Notes under the pieces: model-generated
What the model was told of the DNA's origin: nothing
Seen by the model: only the letters and a program-made list of their open reading frames with translations
Databases searched by the model: none
Shown: piece after piece, positions 52,692 through 61,919 of the stretch
How positions within the stretch are numbered: position 1 is the stretch's first letter
Layout: each line of letters begins with the position of its first letter
NCBI RefSeq assembly: GCF_014636315.1
Contig: NZ_BMED01000002.1
Span: 620,001-684,000 of the forward strand
Direction of reading: 5' to 3'
Length of the DNA stretch: 64,000 nt
Source of the DNA: Parundibacterium terreum
Lineage (GTDB): Bacteria; Pseudomonadota; Gammaproteobacteria; Burkholderiales; Burkholderiaceae_D
Program-made: the position numbers and the translations under genes

Positions 52692-53717
52692 ATGACTTTT
52701 CAAGTAACTGTGACTCCTAGCGGCAGCCAATTCAGCTGCGAGGAAGGCGAAACCGTATTGAGCGCGGCATTGCGCGCCGGTGTGGGCCTGCCCTATGGTT
52801 GTAAAAACGGCGCTTGCGGTTCTTGCAAGGGCAAGATCGTGGAAGGCAGCGTCACGCACGGCGTGCATCAGCAAAGGGCCTTGTCGGATGCGGAAGAAGC
52901 CGAAGGCGGCTCCTTGTTCTGCTGCGCCAGGCCGAACTCCGACCTGAAGATAGAAGCGCGCGAAATCGTCTCCGGCGGCGACTACCCCATCAAGAAAATG
53001 CCAAGCCGCGTTTCCAAGCTGGAAAAACTGTCCCACGATGTGATGCTGATTTCCCTGCAATTGCCTGCCAACGAGCGCCTGCAATACCGTGCCGGCCAAT
53101 ACATAGAATTCATGCTGCGCGACGGCAAGCGCCGCAGCTACAGCATGGCCAATGCGCCACACCTGGATGATCAGATCACATTGCATGTACGCCACATGCC
53201 GGGCGGCCTGTTCACCGACCAGGTATTCTCGACGATGAAGGAACGCGACATCCTGCGTTTTGAGGGCCCGCAAGGCACTTTCTTCCTGCGCGAAGACAGC
53301 AACAAGCCCATCATCCTGCTGGCATCAGGCACCGGTTTCGCACCGATCAAGGCGTTGGTGGAACAATTGATCCATACGGAATCGACACGCCCGGTCACGC
53401 TGTACTGGGGCGGCCGCCGTCCGGAAGACCTGTATATGAACAGCCTGTGCGAAGAATGGGCTGCGACGCTGCCCAACTTCAAGTATGTGCCTGTGGTTTC
53501 AGACGCGCAGCCGGAAGACGGCTGGACAGGCCGTACCGGCTTTGTACATCGCGCGGTAATGGAAGACCATGCCGAGTTGCTGAATTACCAGGTCTATGCC
53601 TGCGGCGCACCTATCGTAGTCGATTCTGCCAAATTCGATTTCACCGCAATGTGCCAGTTGCCTGCAGAAGAATTCTATGCAGACTCCTTTACGTCGGAAG
53701 CCGATCTGGTGGCATAG
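52692..53717 (+). CDS. Ferredoxin-NAD(P)H oxidoreductase (CDP-6-deoxy-delta-3,4-glucoseen reductase-like)
   Basis: A 341-residue one-component electron-transfer protein: N-terminal plant-type 2Fe-2S ferredoxin (C37, C42, C45 and C77: GCKNGACGSCKGKI...FCC), FAD domain (RAGQYIEFML, RSYSMANAP) and NAD domain (ILLASGTGFAPIKALVEQL, ending AGAPIVVDSAKFDF-like ACGAPIVVDSAK). Such proteins feed electrons to oxygenases or dehydratases; in Burkholderiales a stand-alone copy near housekeeping genes is common. An AGGA lies five bases before the ATG. It is closed by a terminator at 53745. Confidence 0.9.
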   Translation: MTFQVTVTPSGSQFSCEEGETVLSAALRAGVGLPYGCKNGACGSCKGKIVEGSVTHGVHQQRALSDAEEAEGGSLFCCARPNSDLKIEAREIVSGGDYPIKKMPSRVSKLEKLSHDVMLISLQLPANERLQYRAGQYIEFMLRDGKRRSYSMANAPHLDDQITLHVRHMPGGLFTDQVFSTMKERDILRFEGPQGTFFLREDSNKPIILLASGTGFAPIKALVEQLIHTESTRPVTLYWGGRRPEDLYMNSLCEEWAATLPNFKYVPVVSDAQPEDGWTGRTGFVHRAVMEDHAELLNYQVYACGAPIVVDSAKFDFTAMCQLPAEEFYADSFTSEADLVA

Positions 53718-53744
53718 CCTTCCCCTGCCTTGCAGCACATGGAT

Positions 53745-53769
53745 AGCCCGGCCATCGCCGGGCTTTTTT
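53745..53769 (+). terminator. Rho-independent terminator after the reductase gene
   Basis: AGCCCGGC (53745-53752), loop CATC, GCCGGGCT (53757-53764), then T-run to 53769. The same stem is reused at 58233 and 59671. Confidence 0.9.
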
Positions 53770-54054
53770 ACATCCGCCTCCGGGCATCGCCCATGCTGCA
53801 ACATCCAAAATTTGAAACTTCGCCTCAGCGAAAGAGGCCCTATCGTACAGATGGATACTTTTCAGCCAGGAACCTGATGCGAGCATCTCCACCACAGCTA
53901 TTCTGAATGCTGCTTTCAACCTCATAACACAATATGAAATTGAGGTCGTTGCATAGGTGAGACAATAGCAATTTCTGCAAGCAAGCACGGTGACTAGTCG
54001 ATAAAATGGCTTAGTCCGCACCCATGCAGTCCTTACCGGTTCAGGTTTACTACG
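53770..54054. other. Promoter region of the tripartite efflux operon
   Basis: Gene-free. A loose inverted repeat CAACCTCA (53917-53924) / TGAGGTCGTTG (53941-53951, one extra base) about 105-140 bp before the MFS start could be an operator. No regulator gene adjoins the operon. Confidence 0.4.
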
Positions 54055-55662
54055 ATGAGCGATCCTAGTCCAGCATCTGTTACCCCGCCTCCAGCGACGC
54101 CGGTCGAAGCCTATGACATCAGGCACGGTATTGCCTGCGCTCTGGTGTCTGTGCTGATAGGGACTACGCAGAGCCTGGGCATCAACATGATCAACTCCAA
54201 CTTGACCGCCATCCAGGGTTCGCTGGGAGTAACGGCGGCGGAAATCGGCTGGCTGACTTCGGCGTTCTGGGCGACCTATTTGTCCACATCCCTGCTGATG
54301 ACAAAATTCAGGCTGCAGTATGGGTTGCGCCTGTTCACCAATATCGCCATCAGTTGCTTTTTGGCCGGCACCATCATCCTGCTGTTTGCAGACGACATGC
54401 GCAGTGCAATCTTCGTCAGGGCAATGCAAGGATTTGCGGCTGCATGCCTTAGCACACTGGCACTGCTGTATATGGTCGAGTCCATGCCGAAAAAGTTTGC
54501 CCTGGTCGGACTGGTCCTGGGCATAGGCACGCTACAACTCGGTGCGCCGCTGTCGCGCATACTTCCGGAATCCTTGCTGGAAATTGGACGCTGGCAGGGC
54601 CTCAATATACTGGACATGTCGCTGGCGGTGATTGCCCTCGGGGCAATCAATGCAATCAGGCTGATGCCCCCTCCACGGCAAAAAGTCTTTTGTCCGGGAG
54701 ACATCTTTGCTTTTGTCTTTTATGCCATCTCGCTGGGATTGATGGCTATCGTGCTGACGCAGGGCAGGACCGTCTGGTGGACAGACAGCGAGTGGCTGGG
54801 CATCATGCTGGCAATTTCCATCCTGTGCTTTGGTGTCTACCTGCATCTCGATTTGCATCGCAGCAGTCCGCTGCTAGACCTGAAATGGCTGTTCGGGCCT
54901 TTCATGCGCCGCCTGCTGCTGACAATTGTATTATTCCGCCTGGTGCTGAGCGAACAAACTGTCGGTGCTGTAGGCTTGCTGAATGCACTAGGAATGAACA
55001 ATGATCAGATGCAGATCCTGTTCGTGTGGATTTTGCTCTCCACCGTACTTGGGTTTATCGTCGCCGGCCTGATTATCGCAACCGGCAAACTGCATATTCC
55101 CGGCTTGGTGGCCCTGCTGCTGGTCTGTCTGGGTGCCTGGCTGGATTCCAACTCTACCTCGCTGACCAGACCCTCTGAACTTTATTTCAGCCAGTCACTG
55201 ATCGCCTTCGGTTCCTCCATGTATCTTTCTTCAGCGATCGCACTCGGCTTTACCAAGCTAATGGAAGGCGGTATGAAGAACTTTCCCAGCTTTGCTGCTG
55301 TCTTCAGCGGTGGCCAGGCACTGGCGACACTGGCGGCCAGTGCCTGGCTGAGCACTTTTGTGGTGGATGCACAGAAACTCCATTTCAGCGAACTGAGCCA
55401 ATATCTTTCGCTGGCCAACCCGCAGGTGGCTTCCCGTATCAGCCAGATGGCCGCCGGTTTCAGCGGCACTAGCAGCGACCGGGCCGCAGCGACTTCAAGA
55501 GCGCTGGCGACACTGGGGCAGCAGGCCAATGTAGAGGCATCCGTGCGCGCCTATAACGACACGTTCGAAGTCATCGCCGCAGTTGCAGCACTGACTTTCC
55601 TGTGGCTGCTGATAGTAAATCTGATGCGAAATATTGAGAACAAAAAAACCCTGAGCACATAG
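54055..55662 (+). CDS. EmrB-type MFS component of a tripartite efflux system
   Basis: A 535-residue, about 14-TM DHA2-type transporter: NMINSNLTAIQGSLGVTAAEIGWLTSAFWATYL in TM1-2 and MQGFAAACLSTLALLYM in TM4, but with weaker family motifs than the DHA2 exporter at 20863 (no QSIVATALP or GKLSDQYGRK). First gene of an operon with an HlyD/EmrA-type adaptor and a NodT-type outer-membrane channel. Together these form a complete drug or metabolite efflux system across both membranes. Substrate unknown. Confidence 0.88.
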   Translation: MSDPSPASVTPPPATPVEAYDIRHGIACALVSVLIGTTQSLGINMINSNLTAIQGSLGVTAAEIGWLTSAFWATYLSTSLLMTKFRLQYGLRLFTNIAISCFLAGTIILLFADDMRSAIFVRAMQGFAAACLSTLALLYMVESMPKKFALVGLVLGIGTLQLGAPLSRILPESLLEIGRWQGLNILDMSLAVIALGAINAIRLMPPPRQKVFCPGDIFAFVFYAISLGLMAIVLTQGRTVWWTDSEWLGIMLAISILCFGVYLHLDLHRSSPLLDLKWLFGPFMRRLLLTIVLFRLVLSEQTVGAVGLLNALGMNNDQMQILFVWILLSTVLGFIVAGLIIATGKLHIPGLVALLLVCLGAWLDSNSTSLTRPSELYFSQSLIAFGSSMYLSSAIALGFTKLMEGGMKNFPSFAAVFSGGQALATLAASAWLSTFVVDAQKLHFSELSQYLSLANPQVASRISQMAAGFSGTSSDRAAATSRALATLGQQANVEASVRAYNDTFEVIAAVAALTFLWLLIVNLMRNIENKKTLST

Positions 55663-55693
55663 ACCAACCCTTCCAAACCGGATAACCGACAAT

Positions 55694-56815
55694 ATGACCA
55701 GCCTCTCCGAAATTAATGCGCGCCTGAAGCCATGGATTACGCTGCCTATACTGATAGGTGTGCTGCTGGTCTTGTATGCCTGGCATCTACCGCCTTTTTC
55801 CAGCGCTTTAGAAACAACTGAGAATGCCTATGTACGCGGCAGTGTCACCATCATTGCGCCCAAGGTTGACGGCTATGTGACTGAAGTCCCGGTGCAGGAT
55901 TTCAGTTCAGTCACTGCCGGCCAGGTCCTGGTCAAGCTGGACGATCGCATTTACCGCGCCAGGCTGGAACAAGCGCGCAGCCTGCTGGCAGTCCAGGAAA
56001 CCGCACTGTCGAATTTTCCGCAGACTTTGCGCGTGCGCGAAGCCAATGTACAGGTAGGAGAGGCGCAGATCGCCAGCACCCACGCGCAATTGGCCAATGC
56101 CAAAGCCCAGTTGGCAAAAGCCACGGCGGATATGCGCCGAGTAGATGCATTGATGAAAGAAGATTCGCTGTCGCAAAGAGAACATGATCTGACCCGGGCC
56201 GCGTTGCAGCAGGCAGAAGCCGGCACCAAACAGGCAGAAGCCGCCGTCCGGCAGGCAGATGCAAATAGCATATCGTCGAAGCAGGATCTGACCTCGGTCA
56301 AAGTCAATCGCTCGGCCCTTGAAGCATCTGTTGCAAGCGCCAAAGCCAGCGTCCGCCTGGCGGAAATCGATCTGGAAAACACCAGCATACGCGCCCCTCG
56401 CAGCGGCCAGGTCGGAGAGGTCGGAGTCAAGCTGGGGCAATACGTTGTACCGGGAACGCAATTGATGCCGCTGGTGCCTTCCACGGTCTGGGTGGTCGCC
56501 AATTTCAAGGAAGCCCAGACCGCCCATATGGAGCCGGGGCAGCCAGTATCCTTCACCGTCGACGGCCTGGCAGACGCAAAGCTGAAGGGGACGATAGAAA
56601 GAATATCGCCGGCGACAGGCTCGGAGTTCAGTACCATCCGCCCCGACAATGCGACTGGGAATTTCACGAAAATCCCTCAGCGCCTGCTGGTGCGTATCGC
56701 CATCGATACCAGTGATCCGCTGGCGGCCCGGCTCAGGCCGGGCATGTCCGTGGTCGCCAGCGTGGATACGGCGAAATCGCCGTCCAAGTCCCCTTCCACC
56801 GCGGCCAAGCAATGA
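55694..56815 (+). CDS. HlyD/EmrA family periplasmic adaptor
   Basis: A 373-residue membrane fusion protein: one N-terminal TM (ITLPILIGVLLVLYAWHL), a lipoyl strand YVRGSVTIIAPKVDGYVTEVPVQDFSSVTAGQVLVKLD, a long alpha-hairpin (about 95-215, Ala/Gln/Glu-rich), and the second lipoyl half IRAPRSGQVGEVGVKLGQYV, then a beta-barrel. It connects the MFS pump to the NodT channel. 31 bp after the MFS gene; its stop overlaps the next start (ATGA). Confidence 0.93.
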   Translation: MTSLSEINARLKPWITLPILIGVLLVLYAWHLPPFSSALETTENAYVRGSVTIIAPKVDGYVTEVPVQDFSSVTAGQVLVKLDDRIYRARLEQARSLLAVQETALSNFPQTLRVREANVQVGEAQIASTHAQLANAKAQLAKATADMRRVDALMKEDSLSQREHDLTRAALQQAEAGTKQAEAAVRQADANSISSKQDLTSVKVNRSALEASVASAKASVRLAEIDLENTSIRAPRSGQVGEVGVKLGQYVVPGTQLMPLVPSTVWVVANFKEAQTAHMEPGQPVSFTVDGLADAKLKGTIERISPATGSEFSTIRPDNATGNFTKIPQRLLVRIAIDTSDPLAARLRPGMSVVASVDTAKSPSKSPSTAAKQ

Positions 56816-58191
56816 GCATGTTTAATTTAAAGCCTTGCATCCAGCTACTTGCCTGCGCTTTTTTTCTGAGCGCCTGCACGACGGCACAGTTGAAACCGCA
56901 GTCTATGGATCTTGCGGTTCCCGAGCAATGGTCCAAGGCCACGGGCGAAAGCCGGCTGGACCAGCAATGGTGGAACAACTTTGGCGACCCGGTGCTGGCG
57001 CAGCTCATCGATCAGGGCTTGCGCAACAACAAGGACCTGAGAATCGCAGCCGCCCGGGTTGCAGAAGCGAGAGCCCTGCGCGATTTTGAGGCCGGGGAAG
57101 AATTACCCTCGCTGGGATTCGGGGCAGGCGGAGAAAGGGCCAGGGCCTTGAATCCCTTTGGCAAGCCGTATTCGGCCAACAATGCGCAGGCACAATTCCA
57201 GGCTGCGTATGAAGTAGATGTATGGGGGCGGCTCAGCGCACTGACCAAAGCGTCAGAAGCGTCTCTCGCTGCCAGCAAGGCCAACCAGGACGCGGTTGCG
57301 CTGAGTGTCGCAGCAAATATCGCGGCTACCTATATCAACCTGCGTACGCTGGATGCCAGGCTGATCGTGGCACGCCAGACCCTGGTGTCGCGTACCTCGG
57401 CCCTGAAGCTTGCGCAATCCAGGCGCGACAACGGCGATACTTCATTTCTGGAACTGTCGCAGTCAAAGTCTGAATACCATGCAACCGCGCAAGTCATCCC
57501 GCAACTGGAAACGGCAATCCACCAGGCAGAGCATCGCCTGGCCATCTTGCTGGGGCAGGCACCGGGGCCTATTGCCAGAGGCAAGGCGCTGGATGAGATC
57601 GCCTATCCTGAATTGCCGGGCACTGGCCTGCCATCGGAACTGCTGAAACGGCGACCGGATATCGCAGCCGCAGAAGATGCAGTCGTGGCAAGCAATGAGC
57701 GCCTGTCTGCAGCCAAAGCGCAACTGCTGCCTTCCGTGAAATTGTCGGCCAGCCTGGGGCGCGTCACATCGACCGCGCTGTCCGGCGATCCGTTTACCTT
57801 GTGGAGCCTGGGCGGCAGCATCCTGGCGCCGGTATTTGAAGGCGGCAGATTAACGGCCCAGGTCAATGCCAGTGTTTCGCGTGCCGACCAGGCGCTGATC
57901 ACGTATGAAAAAACAGTACTGACGGCATTTGGCGAAGTGGAAGATGAGCTCGCTGCCATCGACCGGCTGGCGGTCCAGATCTCGGAAGCTCAGCAGCAGA
58001 CCGAGGCGCTGACGCAAGCGGTCAGGATCGCCCACAGCCGGTATCAGGCCGGTTATGTGTCCTACCTCGACGAAGTCGATGCGCAACGCAATCTTTTCAA
58101 TGTGCAGCAAGCACTGCTGCAACTACAGGCCGCCCGGCTGGTTGCATCGGTGAACCTGTATCGCGCGCTGGGGGGCGGCTGGCAGCAGTGA
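56812..58191 (+). CDS. NodT family outer-membrane efflux lipoprotein
   Basis: A 459-residue TolC-fold channel: lipoprotein signal ending FFLSACTT, and two OEP repeats (WWNNFGDPVLAQLIDQGLRNNKDLRIAAARVAEARAL; YEVDVWGRLSALTKAS; LPSELLKRRPDIAAAEDAVVASNERLSAAKAQLLPSVKLSA). The typical NodT motif LPSELLxRRPDIxAAE is intact. ATGA overlap with the adaptor gene shows translational coupling; a second ATG at 56818 is an alternative start. Terminated at 58233. Confidence 0.94.
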   Translation: MSMFNLKPCIQLLACAFFLSACTTAQLKPQSMDLAVPEQWSKATGESRLDQQWWNNFGDPVLAQLIDQGLRNNKDLRIAAARVAEARALRDFEAGEELPSLGFGAGGERARALNPFGKPYSANNAQAQFQAAYEVDVWGRLSALTKASEASLAASKANQDAVALSVAANIAATYINLRTLDARLIVARQTLVSRTSALKLAQSRRDNGDTSFLELSQSKSEYHATAQVIPQLETAIHQAEHRLAILLGQAPGPIARGKALDEIAYPELPGTGLPSELLKRRPDIAAAEDAVVASNERLSAAKAQLLPSVKLSASLGRVTSTALSGDPFTLWSLGGSILAPVFEGGRLTAQVNASVSRADQALITYEKTVLTAFGEVEDELAAIDRLAVQISEAQQQTEALTQAVRIAHSRYQAGYVSYLDEVDAQRNLFNVQQALLQLQAARLVASVNLYRALGGGWQQ

Positions 58192-58232
58192 AACAATGAA
58201 GCAATGAGCTGTACGCGGCTCTCCAAAGAAAA

Positions 58233-58257
58233 AGCCCGGCCAGTGCCGGGCTTTTTC
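58233..58257. terminator. Terminator of the tripartite efflux operon
   Basis: AGCCCGGC (58233-58240), loop CAGT, GCCGGGCT (58245-58252), followed by TTTTT and preceded by AAAAA. Confidence 0.9.
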
Positions 58258-58536
58258 ATGCCGCCGGAATTCTAAGCTGCTTGTTCCAGTGGCATATCAC
58301 CCGATCATGCCTGGGTTGCCAATATTGCAATCAGCTCTTGCCATGCCCTGCTCCGGACACAGCCCCCCGCACTATTCCGACCAATCATCGCCAATTTTTC
58401 TTGTGCCTACCTTATGCCTAACAAGGCAGATTCACGACAATTCTGTCCGGATAGTAGTTCCTGCCGACAGGTTTATCCCAAACCGCCCAGCCCCTATAGT
58501 GGACTGCATCAACAACCCATCTTTAGGAATCTGTTC
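58253..58536. other. Upstream region of the Old Yellow Enzyme gene
   Basis: Gene-free; no divergent regulator. An AGGA lies 8-9 bases before the ATG at 58537. No clear operator was identified. Confidence 0.35.
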
Positions 58537-59649
58537 ATGAGCGCCCTGTTTTCACCTTTCCAATTCCGCGATCTGGCGATCAGCAACCGCGTCGCCGTGT
58601 CTCCAATGTGCCAGTATGTAGCGATAGACGGCAAGCCGACTTCCTGGCATCTGATCCATCTGGGCGGCCTGGCTTTATCCGGCTCCGGCATGTTGATCAT
58701 GGAAGCAACTGCAGTCACGCCGGAAGGCCGCATCACGCCGGGTGACCTCGGCTTGTGGGACGACGACACCGAAGCTGCCCTGAAGCCAGTGGTTGCCGCC
58801 GTGCGCGAGCATGCCGACATTGCACTCGTCATGCAGATCGGCCACGCCGGCCGCAAGGCATCCAGCGACACGCCCTGGAATGGCGGCCAAATGCTCAGCG
58901 AGGAACAGGGCGGCTGGCAAACCCTGGCCCCCTCGGCCTTACCGCAGAAGGAGGGCGAAATCCTGCCGCAGGCACTGGATGCCGCGGGACTGCAACGCTT
59001 GCGCGACGCCTTCGTCGATACCGCCAGACGCGCGGCGCGGTTAGGCGTGGACGGTCTTGAACTCCATGCGGCGCATGGCTATCTGTTGCACCAGTTCCTG
59101 TCGCCGATTGCCAATGTGCGCAACGATGAATATGGCGGCTCGCTGGAAAACCGCATGCGCTTTCCACTGGAAATTTTCGATGCGGTGCGTGCTGTATTCC
59201 CTGCAGGTAAACCGATAGGCGTCAAGGTTTCCGCTACTGACTGGATGAATGACGGCTGGGACCTGGAGCAGACGATTGCCTTTGCCCAGGCCCTGAAAGA
59301 GCGTGGCGCAGACTGGATCAGCGTCTCGTCCGGCGGCATTTCCCCATTGCAGAAAATCACCGTGGGACCGGGATACCAGATACCGTTTGCCCAGGCAATC
59401 AAGCAAGCAGCAGGCCTTCCCGTGATTGCTGTCGGCCTGATCACTGAAGCCCGGCAAGCAGAAGAAATCATTGCAAGCGGACAGGCGGACATGGTGGCGC
59501 TGGCGCGCGCCATGCTCTACGATCCACGCTGGACATGGCATGCGGCGGCCGAGCTCGGCGCCTCGGTGCACGCCCCTGCTCCGTATTGGCGCGCGCCTCC
59601 TCGCGGCAAGGAAGCTCTGTTCAAAGACACCGCTTACGGTGCGCGCTGA
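58537..59649 (+). CDS. NADH:flavin oxidoreductase, Old Yellow Enzyme (YqjM/XenA class)
   Basis: A 370-residue FMN TIM barrel reducing activated C=C bonds (enones, nitro compounds). Thermophilic-like/YqjM subclass marks: Cys25 in SPMCQY that tunes the flavin, IGHAGRKAS (about 102-110), catalytic HAAHGY (H177, H180, Y182), RNDEYGGSLENRMRFPLE and the FMN phosphate region GLITEARQAE, MVALARAML. The ATG at 58537 was chosen; the frame is open upstream, but the OYE fold begins at SALFSPFQF. Ends at a terminator at 59671. Confidence 0.94.
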   Translation: MSALFSPFQFRDLAISNRVAVSPMCQYVAIDGKPTSWHLIHLGGLALSGSGMLIMEATAVTPEGRITPGDLGLWDDDTEAALKPVVAAVREHADIALVMQIGHAGRKASSDTPWNGGQMLSEEQGGWQTLAPSALPQKEGEILPQALDAAGLQRLRDAFVDTARRAARLGVDGLELHAAHGYLLHQFLSPIANVRNDEYGGSLENRMRFPLEIFDAVRAVFPAGKPIGVKVSATDWMNDGWDLEQTIAFAQALKERGADWISVSSGGISPLQKITVGPGYQIPFAQAIKQAAGLPVIAVGLITEARQAEEIIASGQADMVALARAMLYDPRWTWHAAAELGASVHAPAPYWRAPPRGKEALFKDTAYGAR

Positions 59650-59670
59650 TACGGCAGCGTTCATGCATGT

Positions 59671-59696
59671 AGCCCGGCAATGCCGGGCTTTCTTTT
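59671..59696 (+). terminator. Terminator of the Old Yellow Enzyme gene
   Basis: AGCCCGGC (59671-59678), loop AAT, GCCGGGCT (59682-59689), then TTCTTTT. It lies 17 bp before the end of the convergent gene. Confidence 0.88.
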
Positions 59697-59705
59697 ATGC
59701 AGGAA

Positions 59706-60701
59706 CTATGCAGAAGCGCGCATCGCAGCCAGCGTCTGCTTTATGCCCTGCTCGTAGGAAGTCTTGACCAGGCCAGGCAGCAATTTGCGCAGGTCGCTAT
59801 CATCCATCAGCACAGGCGAGGTTTGCAGATAGTGCATCTCGACCAGCTCGCGCATGAAGTGGTCGAACAAACCCAGCAGCCGTATCATCCATTTGCGAAA
59901 CACTAGCATCCTCGGCTTGCTGCCGGCCTGCGCAAAGATCTTGCCTGCAAGCTGGCGCTGCGATATGACATCGGCGCCGGCGAAATGCCAGACGCGGCCA
60001 TAGGCCTTGTCATTGTCGGCCAGGGCCAGTAGGGCCGGCCCCGCGTCCGGGACATATACAAATTCATGTGGCGTATCGATGGGGCCTATCATCATCGCGC
60101 GCGGGCCACCCAGGGCTGCCTTGAACACGCTATCCAGCAAGCTCTTGTCCACGCCTGGGCCGTAAAAATCCGGCAGGCGCAACACCGTGCCGCGTATCTT
60201 GCCTGCGCGGTCCGCCGCCATCAGCAAATCTTCCTGCTGCTTGCGCATCTGGCCCTTGAAGGTATGCGGCTGGCGCGGATGGTCTTCCTTTACCTTGCCT
60301 GTGGTGGGCATGCCGTAAGGATAAACGGTTCCGCTCAGTACAAAATGCCTGACGTTTTCTGCGATGGCCGCTTCCAGTGTTTTTTGCATTAGCACCGGAT
60401 GCTGGTCAAATTTCCAGTAATCCACACCAACCAGATAGATCACAGTATCGATGCCGCGCGCAGCTGCGCGCATGGAGGCGGCGTCATCGGTATCCCAGCA
60501 CACGATTTCGGCCAATGGGTCATCGCCAAAATTCTGTTGTAGCGCTGCAGCAGAGCGCCCGACCACCCGGTAAGCGCGGCCCTGCTCACGCAATGCGGCG
60601 GCGACGCTCTTGCCTATTGCGCCGGAGGCGCCGAACAGTGCGATGCTAGGACTGCCTTTTTGAGTGCCTGGAGCTGATACCGTGCGCTGAGTAGTTTCCA
60701 T
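59706..60701 (-). CDS. NmrA/SDR-type NAD(P)-binding protein
   Basis: A 331-residue atypical short-chain dehydrogenase: Rossmann motif IALFGASGAIGKSVAAAL (24-30), RGIDTVIYLVGVD, HFVLSGTVYPYG and LRLPDFYGPG. A Tyr-x3-Lys pair is not clear, as in NmrA-like sensor or isomerase proteins. It is divergent from a LysR gene, 93 bp apart, which probably controls it. Good AAGGAGA Shine-Dalgarno within a small tandem repeat area. Confidence 0.86.
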   Translation of the reverse strand: METTQRTVSAPGTQKGSPSIALFGASGAIGKSVAAALREQGRAYRVVGRSAAALQQNFGDDPLAEIVCWDTDDAASMRAAARGIDTVIYLVGVDYWKFDQHPVLMQKTLEAAIAENVRHFVLSGTVYPYGMPTTGKVKEDHPRQPHTFKGQMRKQQEDLLMAADRAGKIRGTVLRLPDFYGPGVDKSLLDSVFKAALGGPRAMMIGPIDTPHEFVYVPDAGPALLALADNDKAYGRVWHFAGADVISQRQLAGKIFAQAGSKPRMLVFRKWMIRLLGLFDHFMRELVEMHYLQTSPVLMDDSDLRKLLPGLVKTSYEQGIKQTLAAMRASA

Positions 60702-60714
60702 CGTGTTCTCCTTG

Positions 60715-60730
60715 AGTGGTTAAGTGGTTA
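60715..60730. repeat. Tandem 8-bp repeat in the divergent promoter
   Basis: AGTGGTTA occurs twice in tandem (60715-60722, 60723-60730) between the NmrA-like and LysR starts, close to the ribosome-binding site of the former. It may be slippage or a binding site. Confidence 0.5.
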
Positions 60731-60794
60731 AGCAATGGAGTCATGTTATTATCCGCAGTGAAATGCGTCCAATGCATGTTTTATATAAAGCAAT

Positions 60795-61712
60795 ATGCAC
60801 CAAAAGAATTTAAGAGCCATCGACCTCAATTTGCTGGTAATCCTGGATGCGCTGCTGACGGAGCGCAGCGTCACCCGTGCCGCCGCGCGCCTGTACCTGA
60901 CCCAGCCCGCCACCAGCCATGCACTGGAAAGACTGCGCCTGCTGTTCCAGGATCCCTTGCTGGAGAGAAGAAAAGGCGGCATGGCGCTGACTGCCCGTGC
61001 AGAAGAATTGCAGGCGCCGCTAAGGGAGGTGCTGGAGGAACTGCAACGCCTGGTGCATATGCCGGATCTTCCCTTGTCGGAATTAAAACAGACTGTGCAT
61101 CTGGCCATGCCCGATTTCCCGGCTGCGCTGGTCGTGCCGCAACTGTGGGCGGCATTGCAGGACACGGCGCCCGGCATCAACCTGGTGGTGCATAACTGGA
61201 CCGACAATTCGCTGGAGATCGCCAGGCTGCAAAAGGGCGAGATCAGCCTGGTGCTGTCCACGCTGGGCGCGGTGCCAGCAGATGTGGAAAAGGTCCATAT
61301 CGCGCAAGAAGGCTATGTCGGCATCGCCGCCCTGCAGCATCCCATCGCCGAATACCCCGGCGTCGAAGAATTTACCTCCTATCCACATGTGCTGATGTCT
61401 GCCAAAGGCAGCCAGGCCAGCCCTTTCGACCAGCAGCTCGCGGCACTGGGCCACCAGCGCCGGGTCGGCATTTCCATTTCCAGTTTCCTGACTGTGCCTT
61501 CCATCGTGGAGGCATCCAACGCAATCGCGCTGATACCACGCAGCATGGCCAGGCACTGGAGCAATTCCAGCAAGCTGAAACAATTCATCCCGCCGGTGGA
61601 TGCGGGCAGCTTCAGCGTGGACATGGCCTGGCACAAGCGGCGCAGCCATGACAAGGCGGTGCAACTGGTTGCGGAGTTGTTGCTCGGAATCATGCAGCGA
61701 AATCTCGCTTGA
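60795..61712 (+). CDS. LysR family transcriptional regulator
   Basis: A 305-residue LysR regulator of the NodD/LinR-like branch: LRAIDLNLLVILDALLTERSVTRAAARL, QPATSHALERLRLLFQDPLLERRKGGMALT, and an effector domain with TVHLAMPDFPAALVVPQL, RRVGISISSFLTVPSIV and ALIPRSMA. It is divergent from the NmrA-like gene, its likely target. No strong Shine-Dalgarno at the ATG. Confidence 0.92.
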   Translation: MHQKNLRAIDLNLLVILDALLTERSVTRAAARLYLTQPATSHALERLRLLFQDPLLERRKGGMALTARAEELQAPLREVLEELQRLVHMPDLPLSELKQTVHLAMPDFPAALVVPQLWAALQDTAPGINLVVHNWTDNSLEIARLQKGEISLVLSTLGAVPADVEKVHIAQEGYVGIAALQHPIAEYPGVEEFTSYPHVLMSAKGSQASPFDQQLAALGHQRRVGISISSFLTVPSIVEASNAIALIPRSMARHWSNSSKLKQFIPPVDAGSFSVDMAWHKRRSHDKAVQLVAELLLGIMQRNLA

Positions 61713-61763
61713 TATTGTTATTTTACAAATAGATGAAAAAATTAAAATAGGGCAAAAAACATT

Positions 61764-61792
61764 TTGACGCAGTGCGCAAAACGTCCTACTAT
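61764..61792 (+). promoter_or_regulatory. Sigma70 promoter upstream of a leader/small RNA
   Basis: TTGACG (61764-61769), a 17-bp spacer, and TACTAT (61787-61792). Expected start of transcription near 61799, that is at the ATG of the 26-codon leader frame. Confidence 0.65.
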
Positions 61793-61799
61793 CCGTTTT

Positions 61800-61880
61800 A
61801 TGAAAAATTTCCCTAACATGTCTTCACCAAATATCGCGCGACGTAGTGCTATGCACCCGGAGCCTGGGCGTGTTGTGTGA
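61800..61880 (+). CDS. Possible leader peptide (26 codons) or small RNA body
   Basis: An ATG at the predicted transcription start opens a 26-codon frame (MKNFPNMSSPNIARR..., then SAMHPEPGRVV) followed by TGA. The RNA between 61799 and the terminator at 61920 contains pairing segments (TCTTCAC with GTGAAGA; CGCGCGAC with GTGCGCG). The promoter, short frame and terminator precede an aminotransferase gene, the layout of an attenuator, but there is no run of one amino acid that would mark a classic leader. A free-standing small RNA of about 150 nt is equally possible. Confidence 0.35.
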   Translation: MKNFPNMSSPNIARRSAMHPEPGRVV

Positions 61881-61919
61881 AGATCGTGCGCGAGAAATAA
61901 GCTGCACCAGAACACCGAA

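Noticed and set aside
52680..53273. N-terminal extension of the SDR-type protein to about 500 residues
   Set aside because: The extension is antisense to the ferredoxin/FAD reductase gene and shows no domain; the Rossmann fold begins after MKNKQKK.
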